Shown here: piece after piece, positions 16,405 through 25,835 of the stretch
Layout of the letters: each line of letters begins with the position of its first letter
How positions within the stretch are numbered: the first letter of the stretch is position 1
Source: Actinomycetota bacterium
GTDB lineage: Bacteria > Actinomycetota > Acidimicrobiia > Acidimicrobiales > MedAcidi-G1
Direction: 5' to 3'
DNA: 51,848 nucleotides
Assembly: GCA_002721755.1 (NCBI GenBank)
Contig: PBLL01000002.1
Span: forward strand, 1 to 51,848
Program-made: the position numbers and the translations under genes
Notes under the pieces: generated by a model
What the model saw: the letters and a program-made list of their open reading frames with translations, nothing else
Databases searched by the model: none
Told to the model about the DNA's origin: nothing

Positions 16405-16991
16405 TGGACAGAAAAGCAACAATTGAAAGAAATACTAAAGAGACAAATATTGCGGTGACTCTCGATATAGAAGGTGGAGAGTCATCTATCACAACTGGTA
16501 TACCCTTTTTCACTCATATGCTCGAGCAGTTGGCGAAACATTCTGGTATGGGTCTTTCAGTCAAATCAGACGGTGATTTAGAAGTTGATGCTCATCACAC
16601 TGTTGAAGACGTGGGAATATCGATAGGTGAAGCATTTAATGGTGCACTTGGTGAAAAACTAGGAATTAGAAGGTTCGCATCTGTAAGCGTCCCATTGGAC
16701 GAGGCGTTGGTTGATGTGGCTCTTGATATTTCGGGTCGAGCATATTGTAATTATGAAGTTGATTTTCCAGGAGAAAAAATATTAGGTGATCCACCATTTG
16801 ATCCACAGTTGATGGAGGAATTTTGGAGAGCTTTCTCTGCTACAGCAAAAATTACTTTACATATTTCGTTAGTAAGAGGGAAAAATACTCACCATATAGT
16901 AGAAGCGACTTTTAAAGGAGTTGCGCGCGCTTTGCGAGAAGCTGTGAAAATAGAGAGTGCTGATCTTCCTTCGACTAAGGGATCCTTGTGA
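16404..16991 (+). CDS. hisB: Imidazoleglycerol-phosphate dehydratase
   Basis: HisB dehydrates imidazole-glycerol phosphate with two manganese ions. The signatures FFTHMLEQLAKHSG and DAHHTVEDVGISIGEA near the N-terminus and a C-terminal KNTHHIVEATFKGVARALREA carry the metal-binding histidines. The 195-residue length fits the monofunctional form; there is no phosphatase domain as in E. coli HisB. It overlaps hisC by one base and hisH by four. Confidence 0.98.
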   Translation: MDRKATIERNTKETNIAVTLDIEGGESSITTGIPFFTHMLEQLAKHSGMGLSVKSDGDLEVDAHHTVEDVGISIGEAFNGALGEKLGIRRFASVSVPLDEALVDVALDISGRAYCNYEVDFPGEKILGDPPFDPQLMEEFWRAFSATAKITLHISLVRGKNTHHIVEATFKGVARALREAVKIESADLPSTKGSL

Positions 16992-17629
16992 CACCTCGAC
17001 CATCAGTCGCTGTATTTGACTATGGAATAGGTAACTTAAGATCAGCACAAAAGGCTCTTCAATTTGCTGGTGCGGATGCAACATTAACTAGCGATGAGGA
17101 GCTTCTGAGAGAAGCTGATGGAGTTGTCTTACCAGGTGTAGGAGCTTTCGGAAGGTGCTCCGAGGCGCTTACGGAGAGCGGACTTTTTGAAGTAGCAACC
17201 TCTCTAGCCAAGGAGGCCACACAAGGTGGGAAACCGTTTTTAGGAATTTGTGTAGGTATGCAGCTTTTATACAAAGGAAGTGATGAATCCACCGGTGTGC
17301 AAGGTCTCGGAATTATCAACGAACGAATAAGGCCTATACCCGAAGGTGTCAAAATACCGCAGATGCAATGGAATAAATTAGAATGCGATTTTTCACACCC
17401 AATGTTTATTGGAGTAGAAAAAGACCCTTGGGTTTATTTTGTACACAGTTATGCAGCACCAAAAACAAAAGAAAGCGTTGCATTCTGTGACTACGGAACT
17501 GAAATTAATGCCGCTATTGCAGAAAAGAATCTTTGGGCAACACAATTTCATCCTGAAAAATCTGGCAAAACAGGTCTCCTTCTTTTAGGGAATTTTCTTT
17601 CACTTTTGAGGAATTTCGAACGTGAGTAA
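16988..17629 (+). CDS. hisH: Imidazole glycerol phosphate synthase glutaminase subunit
   Basis: HisH is the class I glutamine amidotransferase that channels ammonia to HisF. The nucleophile is Cys88 in GICVGMQLLY; the His-Glu pair lies in TQFHPEKSG. Start motif is FDYGIGNLRSA. It starts at GTG 16988 inside the hisB stop (gTGA) and overlaps hisA by eight bases. Its partner hisF follows hisA. Confidence 0.97.
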   Translation: MTPRPSVAVFDYGIGNLRSAQKALQFAGADATLTSDEELLREADGVVLPGVGAFGRCSEALTESGLFEVATSLAKEATQGGKPFLGICVGMQLLYKGSDESTGVQGLGIINERIRPIPEGVKIPQMQWNKLECDFSHPMFIGVEKDPWVYFVHSYAAPKTKESVAFCDYGTEINAAIAEKNLWATQFHPEKSGKTGLLLLGNFLSLLRNFERE

Positions 17630-18356
17630 GAAAATTTTTCCAGCTATCGACATAATTGACGGTAGATGTGTACGTCTTCTTCGCGGTGAATATGCAAATG
17701 AGACTCAATACAACGATGATCCTGTTTCGCAAGCGTTGGACTTCCAAAACAGTGGCGCTTCATGGATTCATGTAGTTGATTTAGATGCAGCTCGAACAGG
17801 AGCGAGTAGAAACCTAAAGACTATAGAGAAAATCGCTTCTCGTTTGGAAATACCTATTCAAGTTGGGGGAGGAATACGTGAATTCAAAACAGCTGAAAAC
17901 ATTTATGATTGTGGTGTTGAACGGCTCGTGATTGGAACCGCTGCCATAGAAAATCCAATTTTGGTTGAAGAAATATGCTCAATCGGAAGAGTGGCACTTG
18001 CAGTAGATCTACGGAGTGGGAAAGTAGCAGTTCACGGTTGGCGAACTGCAACTGAGTTAACTTTCCAAGAAATTTTTGAGCAATTCGAAGAAAAAGATAT
18101 CGAGGCGTACATTGTTACGCATATTGAGCGAGATGGCACTTTAGAAGGTCCAGATATCAATGCGTATGAAGATTTACTTACCTTAACTAAAAAAACCGTT
18201 ATTGCTTCTGGAGGAGTTGGTTCTATAAGTGATCTGGAAAATCTGTCAAATCTTTTCACAAATGGTCAAGGAATTTCTGGGGTAATTATTGGTAGAGCAA
18301 TTTATGAGGGGAAGTTTTCTCTCGAACAAGCTATAGAAGCGTTTGAAAAAGCATGA
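17622..18356 (+). CDS. hisA: ProFAR isomerase HisA
   Basis: HisA isomerises the aminoaldose ProFAR to PRFAR. The 244-residue TIM barrel starts [14 protein letters not shown] with Asp10 and has the second catalytic Asp in [12 protein letters not shown]. The beta-3 loop reads VGGGIR as in monofunctional HisA. M. tuberculosis PriA, which does both HisA and TrpF reactions, has SGGIR at this site. A separate trpF exists at 22259, consistent with a specialised HisA. It starts at GTG 17622, overlapping hisH, and overlaps hisF by four bases. Confidence 0.94.
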   Translation: MSKKIFPAIDIIDGRCVRLLRGEYANETQYNDDPVSQALDFQNSGASWIHVVDLDAARTGASRNLKTIEKIASRLEIPIQVGGGIREFKTAENIYDCGVERLVIGTAAIENPILVEEICSIGRVALAVDLRSGKVAVHGWRTATELTFQEIFEQFEEKDIEAYIVTHIERDGTLEGPDINAYEDLLTLTKKTVIASGGVGSISDLENLSNLFTNGQGISGVIIGRAIYEGKFSLEQAIEAFEKA

Positions 18357-19120
18357 GATCAATTCGAGTGATCCCATGTCTCGATGTTGACCAAGGTCGA
18401 GTGGTGAAAGGCGTAAACTTTGTCGACCTTAAAGACGCCGGAGATCCTGTTGAAATGGCATCCATCTACGACAGGCAAGGAGCTGATGAAATAGTATTTC
18501 TTGACATTACTGCATCTTCAGATTCTCGGGAAACCATCCATGACGTTGTAAGAAGAACAGCTGAAGAAATATTTATACCATTTACTGTTGGTGGAGGGAT
18601 TCGATCTGTTGAAGATGCTAGAAAGATTTTAAGACTTGGGGCTGATAAAGTCTCGCTGAACACTGCTGCGGTTATGAGACCAAGTTTAGTCAGTGAAGTG
18701 TCTGATGAATTTGGTAATCAATGTGTGGTTGTAGCTATTGATGGGAGACGCAACAACAAAATTTCCTGCGGATTTGAAGTCTTTACACATGGAGGAAGAA
18801 AAGCAACTGGGTTGAGTCTTCTTGACTGGGCGCGAGAGATAGTAGAAAAAGGAGCCGGTGAAATTCTTCTAACCTCGATGGACCGTGATGGAACAAAGGA
18901 GGGTTTTGATATTGAAATGCTCGAAATGATCAATAACGAAATCCCAGTTCCATTAATTGCAAGCGGCGGTGCAGGAAACTCCAAGCACATGGTTGAGGGA
19001 GCTCTGCTTGGTGGTGCAGACGCACTTCTGGCTGCATCTGTATTTCATTTTGGGGAATTGACAGTATCTGATGTTAAAAAAGAATTGTTGGAAGCTGGTC
19101 TTATCGTAAGAGGTGCTTAG
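18353..19120 (+). CDS. hisF: Imidazole glycerol phosphate synthase cyclase subunit
   Basis: HisF condenses PRFAR with ammonia from HisH to give imidazole-glycerol phosphate and AICAR. The (beta/alpha)8 barrel of 255 residues has catalytic Asp in [13 protein letters not shown] near the N-terminus and Asp in [13 protein letters not shown] (about 130). [11 protein letters not shown] and IASGGAGN are the phosphate-binding loops. Its ATG overlaps the hisA stop (ATGA). Confidence 0.98.
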   Translation: MRSIRVIPCLDVDQGRVVKGVNFVDLKDAGDPVEMASIYDRQGADEIVFLDITASSDSRETIHDVVRRTAEEIFIPFTVGGGIRSVEDARKILRLGADKVSLNTAAVMRPSLVSEVSDEFGNQCVVVAIDGRRNNKISCGFEVFTHGGRKATGLSLLDWAREIVEKGAGEILLTSMDRDGTKEGFDIEMLEMINNEIPVPLIASGGAGNSKHMVEGALLGGADALLAASVFHFGELTVSDVKKELLEAGLIVRGA

Positions 19121-19132
19121 CTAGCTTTCCGA

Positions 19133-19138
19133 TACCGT
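19133..19138 (+). promoter_or_regulatory. Candidate -10 upstream of the GroES-like gene
   Basis: TACCGT ends seven bases before GTG 19146, with no Shine-Dalgarno, in the 25-base gap after hisF. It would give a leaderless internal transcript. Confidence 0.35.
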
Positions 19139-19145
19139 AAATTCT

Positions 19146-19505
19146 GTGAGTAATTCCAAAGTAGTTAAAATGCCTGGTCCCGCAGAAGACGAAGGTCTTC
19201 CAATAAAAATGCTTAATGACCGAATTCTGGTTCAGCTAGATGATGAAGATGGAGAAAGAAGATCTACTGGGGGAATATTAATCCCTGCAACAGCGCAAAT
19301 GGGAAAGCGTTTAGCTTGGGCAGAAATAGTTGCTGTAGGTCCAAACGTTCGCTCCATGGAGGTTTCTGATCGTGTCCTATTTAACCCAGAGGACAGGTAT
19401 GAAGTCGAGGTAAGGGGTCTCGATTACATAATCCTCAGAGAACGTGACATTCACGCTGTCGCATCAAAACGATTAGAAGAAGGCAGTACAGGACTCTACC
19501 TTTAA
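19146..19505 (+). CDS. GroES-like co-chaperonin
   Basis: The 119-residue protein matches the Cpn10 fold: LNDRILVQLDDEDGERRSTGGILIPATAQ, then WAEIVAVGPNVRSMEVSDRVLF and YIILRERDIHAV. Cpn10 caps GroEL; the mobile loop here (ERRSTGGILIP) keeps GGI-L-like hydrophobics that contact GroEL. It has an N-terminal extension of about 20 residues and a C-terminal extension of about 15 compared with the usual 97-100 residues. No groEL is adjacent; it is inserted between hisF and hisI. It may be a second, specialised GroES. Starts at GTG. Confidence 0.88.
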   Translation: MSNSKVVKMPGPAEDEGLPIKMLNDRILVQLDDEDGERRSTGGILIPATAQMGKRLAWAEIVAVGPNVRSMEVSDRVLFNPEDRYEVEVRGLDYIILRERDIHAVASKRLEEGSTGLYL

Positions 19506-19538
19506 TTTATTTCTTCCATTTTTGCTGCTCCGAAATCG

Positions 19539-19544
19539 TAGACT
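19539..19544 (+). promoter_or_regulatory. Candidate -10 for leaderless hisI
   Basis: TAGACT ends six bases before ATG 19551, without a Shine-Dalgarno. It may drive hisI-trpE independently of the upstream his promoter. Confidence 0.45.
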
Positions 19545-19550
19545 TACATT

Positions 19551-19922
19551 ATGACAAGTCAAAAAGGTAAGTCTTTTAAAATAGACGAAGCAGTGCTTTC
19601 TAATATCAGCTTTAATTCTGATGGCTTAGTTCCCGCGATCATTCAGGAATCCAGTTCTGGAAAAGTATTGATGATGGCATGGATGAATGAAGAATCATTA
19701 AAGAAAACCCTTTCAAGCGGTAGAACATGGTTTTGGAGCAGAAGTCGTAAAGAGTATTGGTGTAAAGGCGAGACTTCGGGGGATCGACAGTTTGTGGAAG
19801 AAGCGTTTTATGACTGCGACTATGACACCTTACTTTTTTCTGTAATACAAGAGGGCAAGGGAGCCTGTCATACAGGTGAGTTTACGTGCTTTTTTGAGTC
19901 ATTTGAATCTCATGAAAACTGA
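19551..19922 (+). CDS. hisI: Phosphoribosyl-AMP cyclohydrolase
   Basis: HisI opens the adenine ring of PR-AMP. The 123 residues show [30 protein letters not shown] (metal-binding Asp/Cys cluster) and [12 protein letters not shown] with the two zinc cysteines. It is the cyclohydrolase alone; the HisE pyrophosphohydrolase domain is absent, and neither hisE nor hisG occurs in the window. The last 11 bases overlap the trpE start, linking the his and trp runs. Confidence 0.97.
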   Translation: MTSQKGKSFKIDEAVLSNISFNSDGLVPAIIQESSSGKVLMMAWMNEESLKKTLSSGRTWFWSRSRKEYWCKGETSGDRQFVEEAFYDCDYDTLLFSVIQEGKGACHTGEFTCFFESFESHEN

Positions 19923-21465
19923 CTTAAATATCTCGCCATCTTTAAATGACTTTAAAGATTTAGCGAAAAAATATAACGTCATTCCTATTTGGTCAGAAAT
20001 CCTTGCGGATCTCACAACTCCTGTTTCACTATTTAGTCGTTGTATTGGCGACGGAGAAGGATTTTTACTTGAAAGTGTTGACCGTGGAGAACATTGGGGG
20101 CGTTGGTCGTTCATAGGTGGAAAACCCTTAGCGGCTATATCAAGCCAGGAAGGCAAAATCAATATAAAAGGTTCAGTACCTTTTGATCTTGATCCAAATA
20201 TGGGTTTATTGGATTTACTATCAGATTTGTTAGATTCTTTTAATTCTCCATCATTGGATGATTTTCCACCGCTACATGGCGGACTTGTTGGTTATCTGGG
20301 TTATGACATTGTAAGAGAAATCGAACACCTTCCTGACACTCCTAAGGACGATAAGGGTTTACCTGACGCTCAACTAGCGATGATAGGTGACCTTGTAGCG
20401 ATTGACCATTGGAAACAGAGGGCCTTTCTTATTTCTAACGTTCTAATAGGCGACGGAGAGCCTGACTCTCTGATTCAAGAAAAGTATGAAAATGCGATTA
20501 AAGGAATACATTCACTAGCGCTCGCCGGTGCTAGAGGAACGGAGGAGCCTTTGATGTTCCCTCCACCGTCCAATGAAGAAGCTCCTGCAGTGACCTCCAC
20601 TTTCGAAACAGATCAATTCTGTGAAGCTGTTAAAGTTGCAAAAGAGTCCATAATTAATGGAGATATTTTTCAAGTGGTGCTCTCACAAAGATTCGATGTG
20701 GAGCTAGACGCTGATCCATTTGATGTCTACAGAGTGTTAAGACAAGTAAATCCAAGTCCTTACATGTATTTTTTTCGATATGAGGAAATGGAAATTATTG
20801 GTGCTTCACCAGAACCAATGGTGCGTCTCTTGGATGGGACAGTTTTCTCCCGGCCGATAGCTGGTACTAGAAAAAGAGGAAAAACAGAGAACGAAGATCG
20901 TCTCCTGGCTTCCCAACTCAAAGAAGACCCTAAGGAGATTTCAGAGCATGTGATGTTGCTTGACTTGGCCAGAAATGATGTAGGGAGGGTAGTAAATTTT
21001 GGAACAGAAAAAGTCGACGAGTCAATGACATTAGAAAAATATAGTCACGTAATGCATCTCACCAGTCAAGTTTCTGGAGAGCTTCGAGAAGACCTTGGAC
21101 CTATTGATGTCTTGAGAGCCACTCTGCCAGCAGGAACAGTATCAGGAGCACCTAAAGTCAGGGCCATGGAAATAATAGACGAACTTGAACCAACAAAACG
21201 TGGTCCTTATGCAGGGGTCGTTGGGTATTTTGATTTTTCAGGCAATATTGACACAGCGATAACTATTCGTACGATGCTCGTAAAAAATGGGATCGCTTCG
21301 GTTCAAGCAGGAGCTGGGATTGTTGCAGACAGTGACCCCATAGCTGAGGATTTGGAATGTAAAAACAAAGCGCAGGCTCTACTGGGAGCCATTCCAGCAG
21401 CGCGACGAATGTCGAAACAACGCTTAAAACAAAACGAGTTTTCAAAAACAGATAGGTTAGATTGA
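19912..21465 (+). CDS. trpE: Anthranilate synthase component I
   Basis: TrpE converts chorismate to anthranilate using ammonia from TrpG, which is not in this window. From ATG 19912 the protein has 517 residues; a longer frame to 19876 only extends further into hisI. Catalytic-domain motifs are [29 protein letters not shown] and [18 protein letters not shown], with GIVADSDP near the end. The N-terminal [18 protein letters not shown] holds the LLES element associated with feedback inhibition by tryptophan. Only one base separates its stop from trpC. Confidence 0.97.
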   Translation: MKTDLNISPSLNDFKDLAKKYNVIPIWSEILADLTTPVSLFSRCIGDGEGFLLESVDRGEHWGRWSFIGGKPLAAISSQEGKINIKGSVPFDLDPNMGLLDLLSDLLDSFNSPSLDDFPPLHGGLVGYLGYDIVREIEHLPDTPKDDKGLPDAQLAMIGDLVAIDHWKQRAFLISNVLIGDGEPDSLIQEKYENAIKGIHSLALAGARGTEEPLMFPPPSNEEAPAVTSTFETDQFCEAVKVAKESIINGDIFQVVLSQRFDVELDADPFDVYRVLRQVNPSPYMYFFRYEEMEIIGASPEPMVRLLDGTVFSRPIAGTRKRGKTENEDRLLASQLKEDPKEISEHVMLLDLARNDVGRVVNFGTEKVDESMTLEKYSHVMHLTSQVSGELREDLGPIDVLRATLPAGTVSGAPKVRAMEIIDELEPTKRGPYAGVVGYFDFSGNIDTAITIRTMLVKNGIASVQAGAGIVADSDPIAEDLECKNKAQALLGAIPAARRMSKQRLKQNEFSKTDRLD

Positions 21466-21466
21466 A

Positions 21467-22252
21467 GTGTCGTATTTGGAAAAGATTTTAGAATCGCATC
21501 GTTTAGAGTCTCAAAATGACAATAGAAGTTTTGAGCTCCTATATGACAAGGCTGTAGATGCTGAGCCCACGAGAGGATTCGTAGACTCTCTAAAGAGTTC
21601 CCAGAAGGGTGAAATCGCTGTAATTGCTGAGATAAAGAAAAAATCACCCTCAAAAGGAGAGTTAGCTTCGAACCTGGACCCTGCGTCATTGGCGAACGAA
21701 TATGAAAAGGGAGGAGCAGCTGCAATTTCAGTTTTAACTGACGAAAATAACTTTGCTGGCTCTAAAGAGGATTTGATAGCAGCTGCAAAAGAAGTGAAAT
21801 TACCTATCTTACGTAAAGATTTTACAGTAGATCTAAAAGATATATGCGACACGCGGATTATGGGTGCAGACGCAGTTTTACTGATTGTGTCAGCCTTAGA
21901 TCAAGTTGAACTTAAAGATTTTTTGGATTTGTCAATCGAGTTGGATCTAGATCCACTGGTAGAAGTTCATGATGAAAAAGAGTTGGAACGAGCGTTAGCG
22001 GTAGATGCAAAATTAATTGGAGTTAATCAACGAGATCTGAAATCCTTTGAAGTTGATCCTCTAAAAGCAATTAATCTGATATCTGAAATTCCTGCAAACG
22101 TGACGTCTGTAGCAGAATCGGGTATAGATTCAGCTCGGAGTGCTTCCGCATTGAGAGAAGCAGGTTACGCAGCTTTGCTAGTCGGTGAGTTATTAGTTAA
22201 GTCTTCAGATAGGGCTAAGACACTTTCTGAACTAAGAAACATACCGGTTTGA
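21467..22252 (+). CDS. trpC: Indole-3-glycerol phosphate synthase
   Basis: TrpC closes the indole ring. The 261-residue TIM barrel carries IAEIKKKSPSKG (catalytic Lys), RKDFTVD (catalytic Lys), VEVHDEKELE, GVNQRDLKSFEVD and VAESGI. It starts at GTG 21467 and is monofunctional, with trpF as a separate gene six bases after its stop. Confidence 0.97.
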   Translation: MSYLEKILESHRLESQNDNRSFELLYDKAVDAEPTRGFVDSLKSSQKGEIAVIAEIKKKSPSKGELASNLDPASLANEYEKGGAAAISVLTDENNFAGSKEDLIAAAKEVKLPILRKDFTVDLKDICDTRIMGADAVLLIVSALDQVELKDFLDLSIELDLDPLVEVHDEKELERALAVDAKLIGVNQRDLKSFEVDPLKAINLISEIPANVTSVAESGIDSARSASALREAGYAALLVGELLVKSSDRAKTLSELRNIPV

Positions 22253-22258
22253 GTAGTT

Positions 22259-22900
22259 ATGAATGATTCCAACTCAAAAAAAACTTTTGTGAAAATATGT
22301 GGTATTACTAGCCTCGAAGATGCACTCACGGCTGTTGAATTTGGAAGTGACGCACTAGGTTTCAATTTTGTTTCTTCTTCCAAAAGAAAAGTAACTGCTG
22401 AACTAGTTAAGTCAATAGTAGAAGAACTCCCTAAAGAGATAATGACTGTAGGAGTGTTTCAGGATTTTAAAATCGAAGAATTGCTTAAGTTGATCGAAGA
22501 TATCGGTTTGCATGCCGCTCAGATGCACGGAAGCGAATCTTTTGAAGAATGTCAGTTCATTGCAGAAAGAGTGCCAGTAACTATCAAGGCGCTGAATCCC
22601 AACTCACCAGAACTTTCTAATTTCTTGGATTTCGGAGTGGATTATTTGCTTCTTGACTCTTTAACCCCTGGAGAAGGTAAAAGATTTAACTGGGAAGTAG
22701 ATACTGATTTTCTATTTAAAGAGAGAATGTTTTTGGCTGGTGGGTTAAATGTTGAAAATGTTCAGGAAGGAATTCAGAAATTTGATCCTTTCGCTGTTGA
22801 TGTAGCTAGTGGGGTTGAATCTAAACCTGGGATAAAAGATCCAAACCTTGTAAGACGTTTTATTAGTGCGGCTAAGTCGGGTGAGGACAAAAAGTTTTAA
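22259..22900 (+). CDS. trpF: Phosphoribosylanthranilate isomerase
   Basis: TrpF performs the Amadori rearrangement of phosphoribosylanthranilate. The catalytic Cys14 lies in VKICGIT and the catalytic Asp in [27 protein letters not shown] and [15 protein letters not shown] are the phosphate-binding loops. Length 213 residues. Many actinobacteria, including Mycobacterium and Streptomyces, lack trpF and use PriA; its presence here is noteworthy. Confidence 0.96.
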   Translation: MNDSNSKKTFVKICGITSLEDALTAVEFGSDALGFNFVSSSKRKVTAELVKSIVEELPKEIMTVGVFQDFKIEELLKLIEDIGLHAAQMHGSESFEECQFIAERVPVTIKALNPNSPELSNFLDFGVDYLLLDSLTPGEGKRFNWEVDTDFLFKERMFLAGGLNVENVQEGIQKFDPFAVDVASGVESKPGIKDPNLVRRFISAAKSGEDKKF

Positions 22901-22922
22901 TAACTTTCTACACTGGAGAGAT

Positions 22923-24080
22923 ATGAATTTAGAAAACCCTAACGAAAATGGGAGATTCGGGCCCTTTGGTGGGTTGTATGTTCCAGAAACATTAGTCCCT
23001 GCTTGTAAAGAACTTGAGCTTGCTTTCAAAGAAGCATGGGCAGATGATGCATTCCGGAAAGAATTAGATTCACTGTTAATAGATTATGCAGGTAGACCGT
23101 CACCTATAACAGAATGTTTCAATCTCTCTGAGGAATTGAATTGCCGATTGTTACTGAAGCGAGAAGATCTCAACCATACTGGATCACATAAAATTAATAA
23201 TGTTTTAGGCCAAGCTCTATTAGCTAAAAGAATGGGAAAAAAACGGTTAGTTGCAGAGACCGGTGCAGGTCAACATGGGGTAGCGACCGCTACGGCAGCC
23301 GCTCTTTTAAATTTAGAATGCTGTGTTTACATGGGTGAAGTTGATGTTAAACGCCAAGAACTAAATGTATTCAGAATGAAACTCTTGGGAGCGGAGGTCA
23401 AAAGCGTAGAGTCCGGCAGCAAGACGTTAAAAGATGCAGTTAATGACGCTATGCGAGACTGGGTGGCAACAGTTGAAGATTCTTACTATTGCCTGGGTTC
23501 GGTTATGGGACCCCACCCTTATCCATGGATGGTGCGAACATTTCATGAAGTTATAGGTTCAGAAGCACGAAGGCAGAGTGAACAGATTTTAGGAACTACT
23601 CCTGACGTAGTTTGCGCCTGCGTAGGAGGTGGCTCTAATGCGATCGGTATCTTTTCAGGATTCGTCGATACAGAAGCAGAATTGATTGGCGTTGAACCCG
23701 CCGGGGGAGCTGCAATTGGTAGGGGCGTTCCGGGAGTGGTTCATGGTATGGAATCATTTCTGATGCAGGATGAATTTGGACAAGTTTTAGAGGCCGAGTC
23801 TATAAGTGCTGGATTGGACTATCCGGGTGTAGGACCCGAGCATAGTTATCTTTCATCAACAGGACGAGCCCGTTACGAGTCAGTGACGGACGATGAAGTT
23901 ATCGAAGCCTTTCAATTATTGAGCCGCACAGAAGGAATAATTCCTGCGTTGGAACCAGCTCATGCCCTCGCATGGGTATCACGTGAAAGAAATGCATTAG
24001 TTGGAAAAACTGTTCTCCTCAACCTTTCCGGCAGAGGAGATAAAGATGTCGGTCAGATGATGGACGTATTGAATGTCTGA
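22923..24080 (+). CDS. trpB: Tryptophan synthase beta chain
   Basis: TrpB joins indole and serine. PLP-binding Lys is in HTGSHKINN; the catalytic Glu lies in [21 protein letters not shown] binds phosphate; [14 protein letters not shown] is the family signature. ATG 22923 (385 residues) starts with the expected [16 protein letters not shown] and follows a ggagag site, so it is preferred over the longer frame from 22866. It overlaps trpA by eight bases. Confidence 0.98.
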   Translation: MNLENPNENGRFGPFGGLYVPETLVPACKELELAFKEAWADDAFRKELDSLLIDYAGRPSPITECFNLSEELNCRLLLKREDLNHTGSHKINNVLGQALLAKRMGKKRLVAETGAGQHGVATATAAALLNLECCVYMGEVDVKRQELNVFRMKLLGAEVKSVESGSKTLKDAVNDAMRDWVATVEDSYYCLGSVMGPHPYPWMVRTFHEVIGSEARRQSEQILGTTPDVVCACVGGGSNAIGIFSGFVDTEAELIGVEPAGGAAIGRGVPGVVHGMESFLMQDEFGQVLEAESISAGLDYPGVGPEHSYLSSTGRARYESVTDDEVIEAFQLLSRTEGIIPALEPAHALAWVSRERNALVGKTVLLNLSGRGDKDVGQMMDVLNV

Positions 24081-24861
24081 AAGCATTCAGATTGAAACCA
24101 CTCTCCGTAACCGTATTGATTCTGGACACAAGATTCTGGTCGCTTATATTACGGGCGGCTTGGGAAATGACTGGATACAAACCCTTCACTCGGTGATAAA
24201 TGCCGGCGCAGATGTTGTAGAGATCGGCATTCCTTTTTCTGACCCTGTTATGGATGGCCCTGTTATTCAAAAGGCTAATGATGCTTCGCTGAGGTCTGGT
24301 TCAACTCCAGTTAGTATTTTGAATGATGTCAGAGGAGAGTCGGTATCAGCTCCGTTAGCTGTGATGACTTATTACAATCTGGTCTACAGGATGGGTCATG
24401 AACGTTTTGCTTCTGACCTTGCTTCGGCGGGAATTTCTGGTTGCATACTCCCTGACTTACCCCTCGAAGAGCTAAATGTTTGGTCGGAGGCTGCGGATCA
24501 ATCAAATATTGAAACAATATTATTGGCCGCACCGACAACACCTGACGACAGACTTGCAGAAATATGTACCAGTTCTGCAGGTTTTGTTTACGCTGTGGGT
24601 CTGTTGGGAGTGACTGGAGTTCGTTCTGAACTAGCGGACAGCGCCATTCAAATTGCTTCAAGATTGAAAAAACATACTTCTAAGCCTGTTTTGGTAGGAG
24701 TTGGAATTGGAACACCCGAACAAGCTGTTGAAGCTTCAAAGGTAAGTGATGGTGTAATTGTTGGTTCTGCTTTGGTTAACGAAATGTTAAAAGGTGCGTC
24801 GCCTGAAGAGGTGGGGGAGATGGTTGCTTCATTTCGCGTCGCATTAGATAAAAACTCCTAA
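24073..24861 (+). CDS. trpA: Tryptophan synthase alpha chain
   Basis: TrpA splits indole-glycerol phosphate and passes indole through a tunnel to TrpB. The catalytic Glu and Asp lie in [39 protein letters not shown] and [11 protein letters not shown] are also present. The 262-residue length is normal. It is the last gene of the his-trp run; a 174-base gap follows before hup. No strong terminator is seen after it, only an AT-rich region with a weak ttaagc/gcttaa stem. Confidence 0.97.
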   Translation: MSESIQIETTLRNRIDSGHKILVAYITGGLGNDWIQTLHSVINAGADVVEIGIPFSDPVMDGPVIQKANDASLRSGSTPVSILNDVRGESVSAPLAVMTYYNLVYRMGHERFASDLASAGISGCILPDLPLEELNVWSEAADQSNIETILLAAPTTPDDRLAEICTSSAGFVYAVGLLGVTGVRSELADSAIQIASRLKKHTSKPVLVGVGIGTPEQAVEASKVSDGVIVGSALVNEMLKGASPEEVGEMVASFRVALDKNS

Positions 24862-24997
24862 AAATCAATATTTTGTCGATTTCAATGAGGAAAAGTCAAA
24901 AATAGCAGAATTTTAAGCTTTTTTGTAAAAAAACCCTATTAAAACAGGCTTAAATGCTTGACATTAGGGGTAAAACAGTGTCGCGTGTCCCTTGTAC

Positions 24998-25010
24998 CCA
25001 ATTTGGGTTC
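24998..25010. promoter_or_regulatory. Near-perfect palindrome upstream of hup
   Basis: acccaatttgggt is symmetrical apart from its central base and lies about 26 bases before the hup start. A TTGACA (24958-24963) is a possible -35, but no good -10 is found at the usual distance. It could be an operator. Confidence 0.3.
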
Positions 25011-25035
25011 ATTAACAATATAAGGGAGACGGTGG

Positions 25036-25341
25036 ATGAACAAGAGTGATTTGATCGCAGCAATGGCTGAAAGGGCTGGAGTTTCGAACAAAGATGCTGG
25101 GGCTTGCCTAGACGCTATGTTTGACGTAGTGGCGGATGCTGTAGCTGCTGGAAATGAAAAGGTCACAGTGCCTGGTTGGATTTCATTTGAGCAGACAATT
25201 CGTAAAGCTAGACAGGGTCGAAACCCTCAAACAGGAGAAGCTATAAGTATTCCGGCTTCAAAAGCGGTGAAGGTTTCTGCTGGATCCAAGCTTAAAGCTG
25301 CTGCTAAGAGTGGTGGTCCTCCAATGGAAATGGAAATGTAA
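25036..25341 (+). CDS. hup: HU-family DNA-binding protein
   Basis: HU is a dimeric histone-like protein that bends DNA and organises the nucleoid. The 101 residues begin MNKSDLIAAMAERAGVSNKDA and include VTVPGWISFEQTIRKARQGRNPQTGEAI, the DNA-intercalating arm with its RNPQTG beta-hairpin. The long Lys/Ala/Pro tail of mycobacterial HupB is absent; the protein ends in PPMEMEM instead. A aaggga site precedes the ATG. A strong terminator follows. Confidence 0.97.
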   Translation: MNKSDLIAAMAERAGVSNKDAGACLDAMFDVVADAVAAGNEKVTVPGWISFEQTIRKARQGRNPQTGEAISIPASKAVKVSAGSKLKAAAKSGGPPMEMEM

Positions 25342-25360
25342 ATATAGTTAAACTATGTTT

Positions 25361-25396
25361 TCAGAGGCCTGCTGGTACTACCGGCAGGCTTTCTGA
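25361..25396 (+). terminator. Strong hairpin terminator after hup
   Basis: gcctgctggt (25367-25376) pairs with accggcaggc (25380-25389, one G.U) around a three-base loop. The stem is extended by flanking tcaga/tctga. A short T stretch follows. It separates hup from fabZ. Confidence 0.75.
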
Positions 25397-25408
25397 TTTG
25401 GAGGCAAC

Positions 25409-25834
25409 ATGAATTTTCCCAAACCTGAAGAGGTAATACCTCATAGAAAACCCTTCTTGTTTCTGACTGAAGTTACACAATTGACAATTTCTCAATCAGC
25501 ACACGGGTATTGGCAGTTAGGATCTTCAGAAGACTTTTTTGAGGGGCATTTCCCTGACTTTCCAACTCTCCCGGGTGTTTTGATGTGCGAATCTATAGCG
25601 CAGCTAGGAGCTTACACGCTACTGTCGGATCCCAACTTCGAGAATTTACTACCACTATTTGGTGGAATCGACAACGTTCGATTTAGACGAAAAGTTTCTC
25701 CAGGAGAGCGTCTAGACCTTTCGGTAGAACTTTCAAAAATCTCAACTCGTGGTGGAAAAGGACACGGTAAAGCACACGTTGAAGGTGATTTAGCTTGCAG
25801 CTGTGATTTATTATTCGTTTTCGCTTCGATTTAA
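25409..25834 (+). CDS. fabZ: 3-hydroxyacyl-ACP dehydratase, FabZ-type
   Basis: FabZ dehydrates 3-hydroxyacyl-ACP in fatty-acid elongation. The hotdog-fold signature GHFPDFPTLPGVLMCESIAQ holds catalytic His47 and Glu61. The N-terminal IPHRKPFLF is also typical. Length 141 residues. It has a clear ggaggca site and lies convergent to fabF with one base between the stops, so it supplies the dehydratase missing from the minus-strand fab cluster. Confidence 0.94.
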   Translation: MNFPKPEEVIPHRKPFLFLTEVTQLTISQSAHGYWQLGSSEDFFEGHFPDFPTLPGVLMCESIAQLGAYTLLSDPNFENLLPLFGGIDNVRFRRKVSPGERLDLSVELSKISTRGGKGHGKAHVEGDLACSCDLLFVFASI

Positions 25835-25835
25835 T

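Noticed and set aside
24958-24986. TTGACA as a full hup promoter
   Set aside because: No acceptable -10 hexamer lies 16-18 bases downstream, so I only mention the TTGACA.
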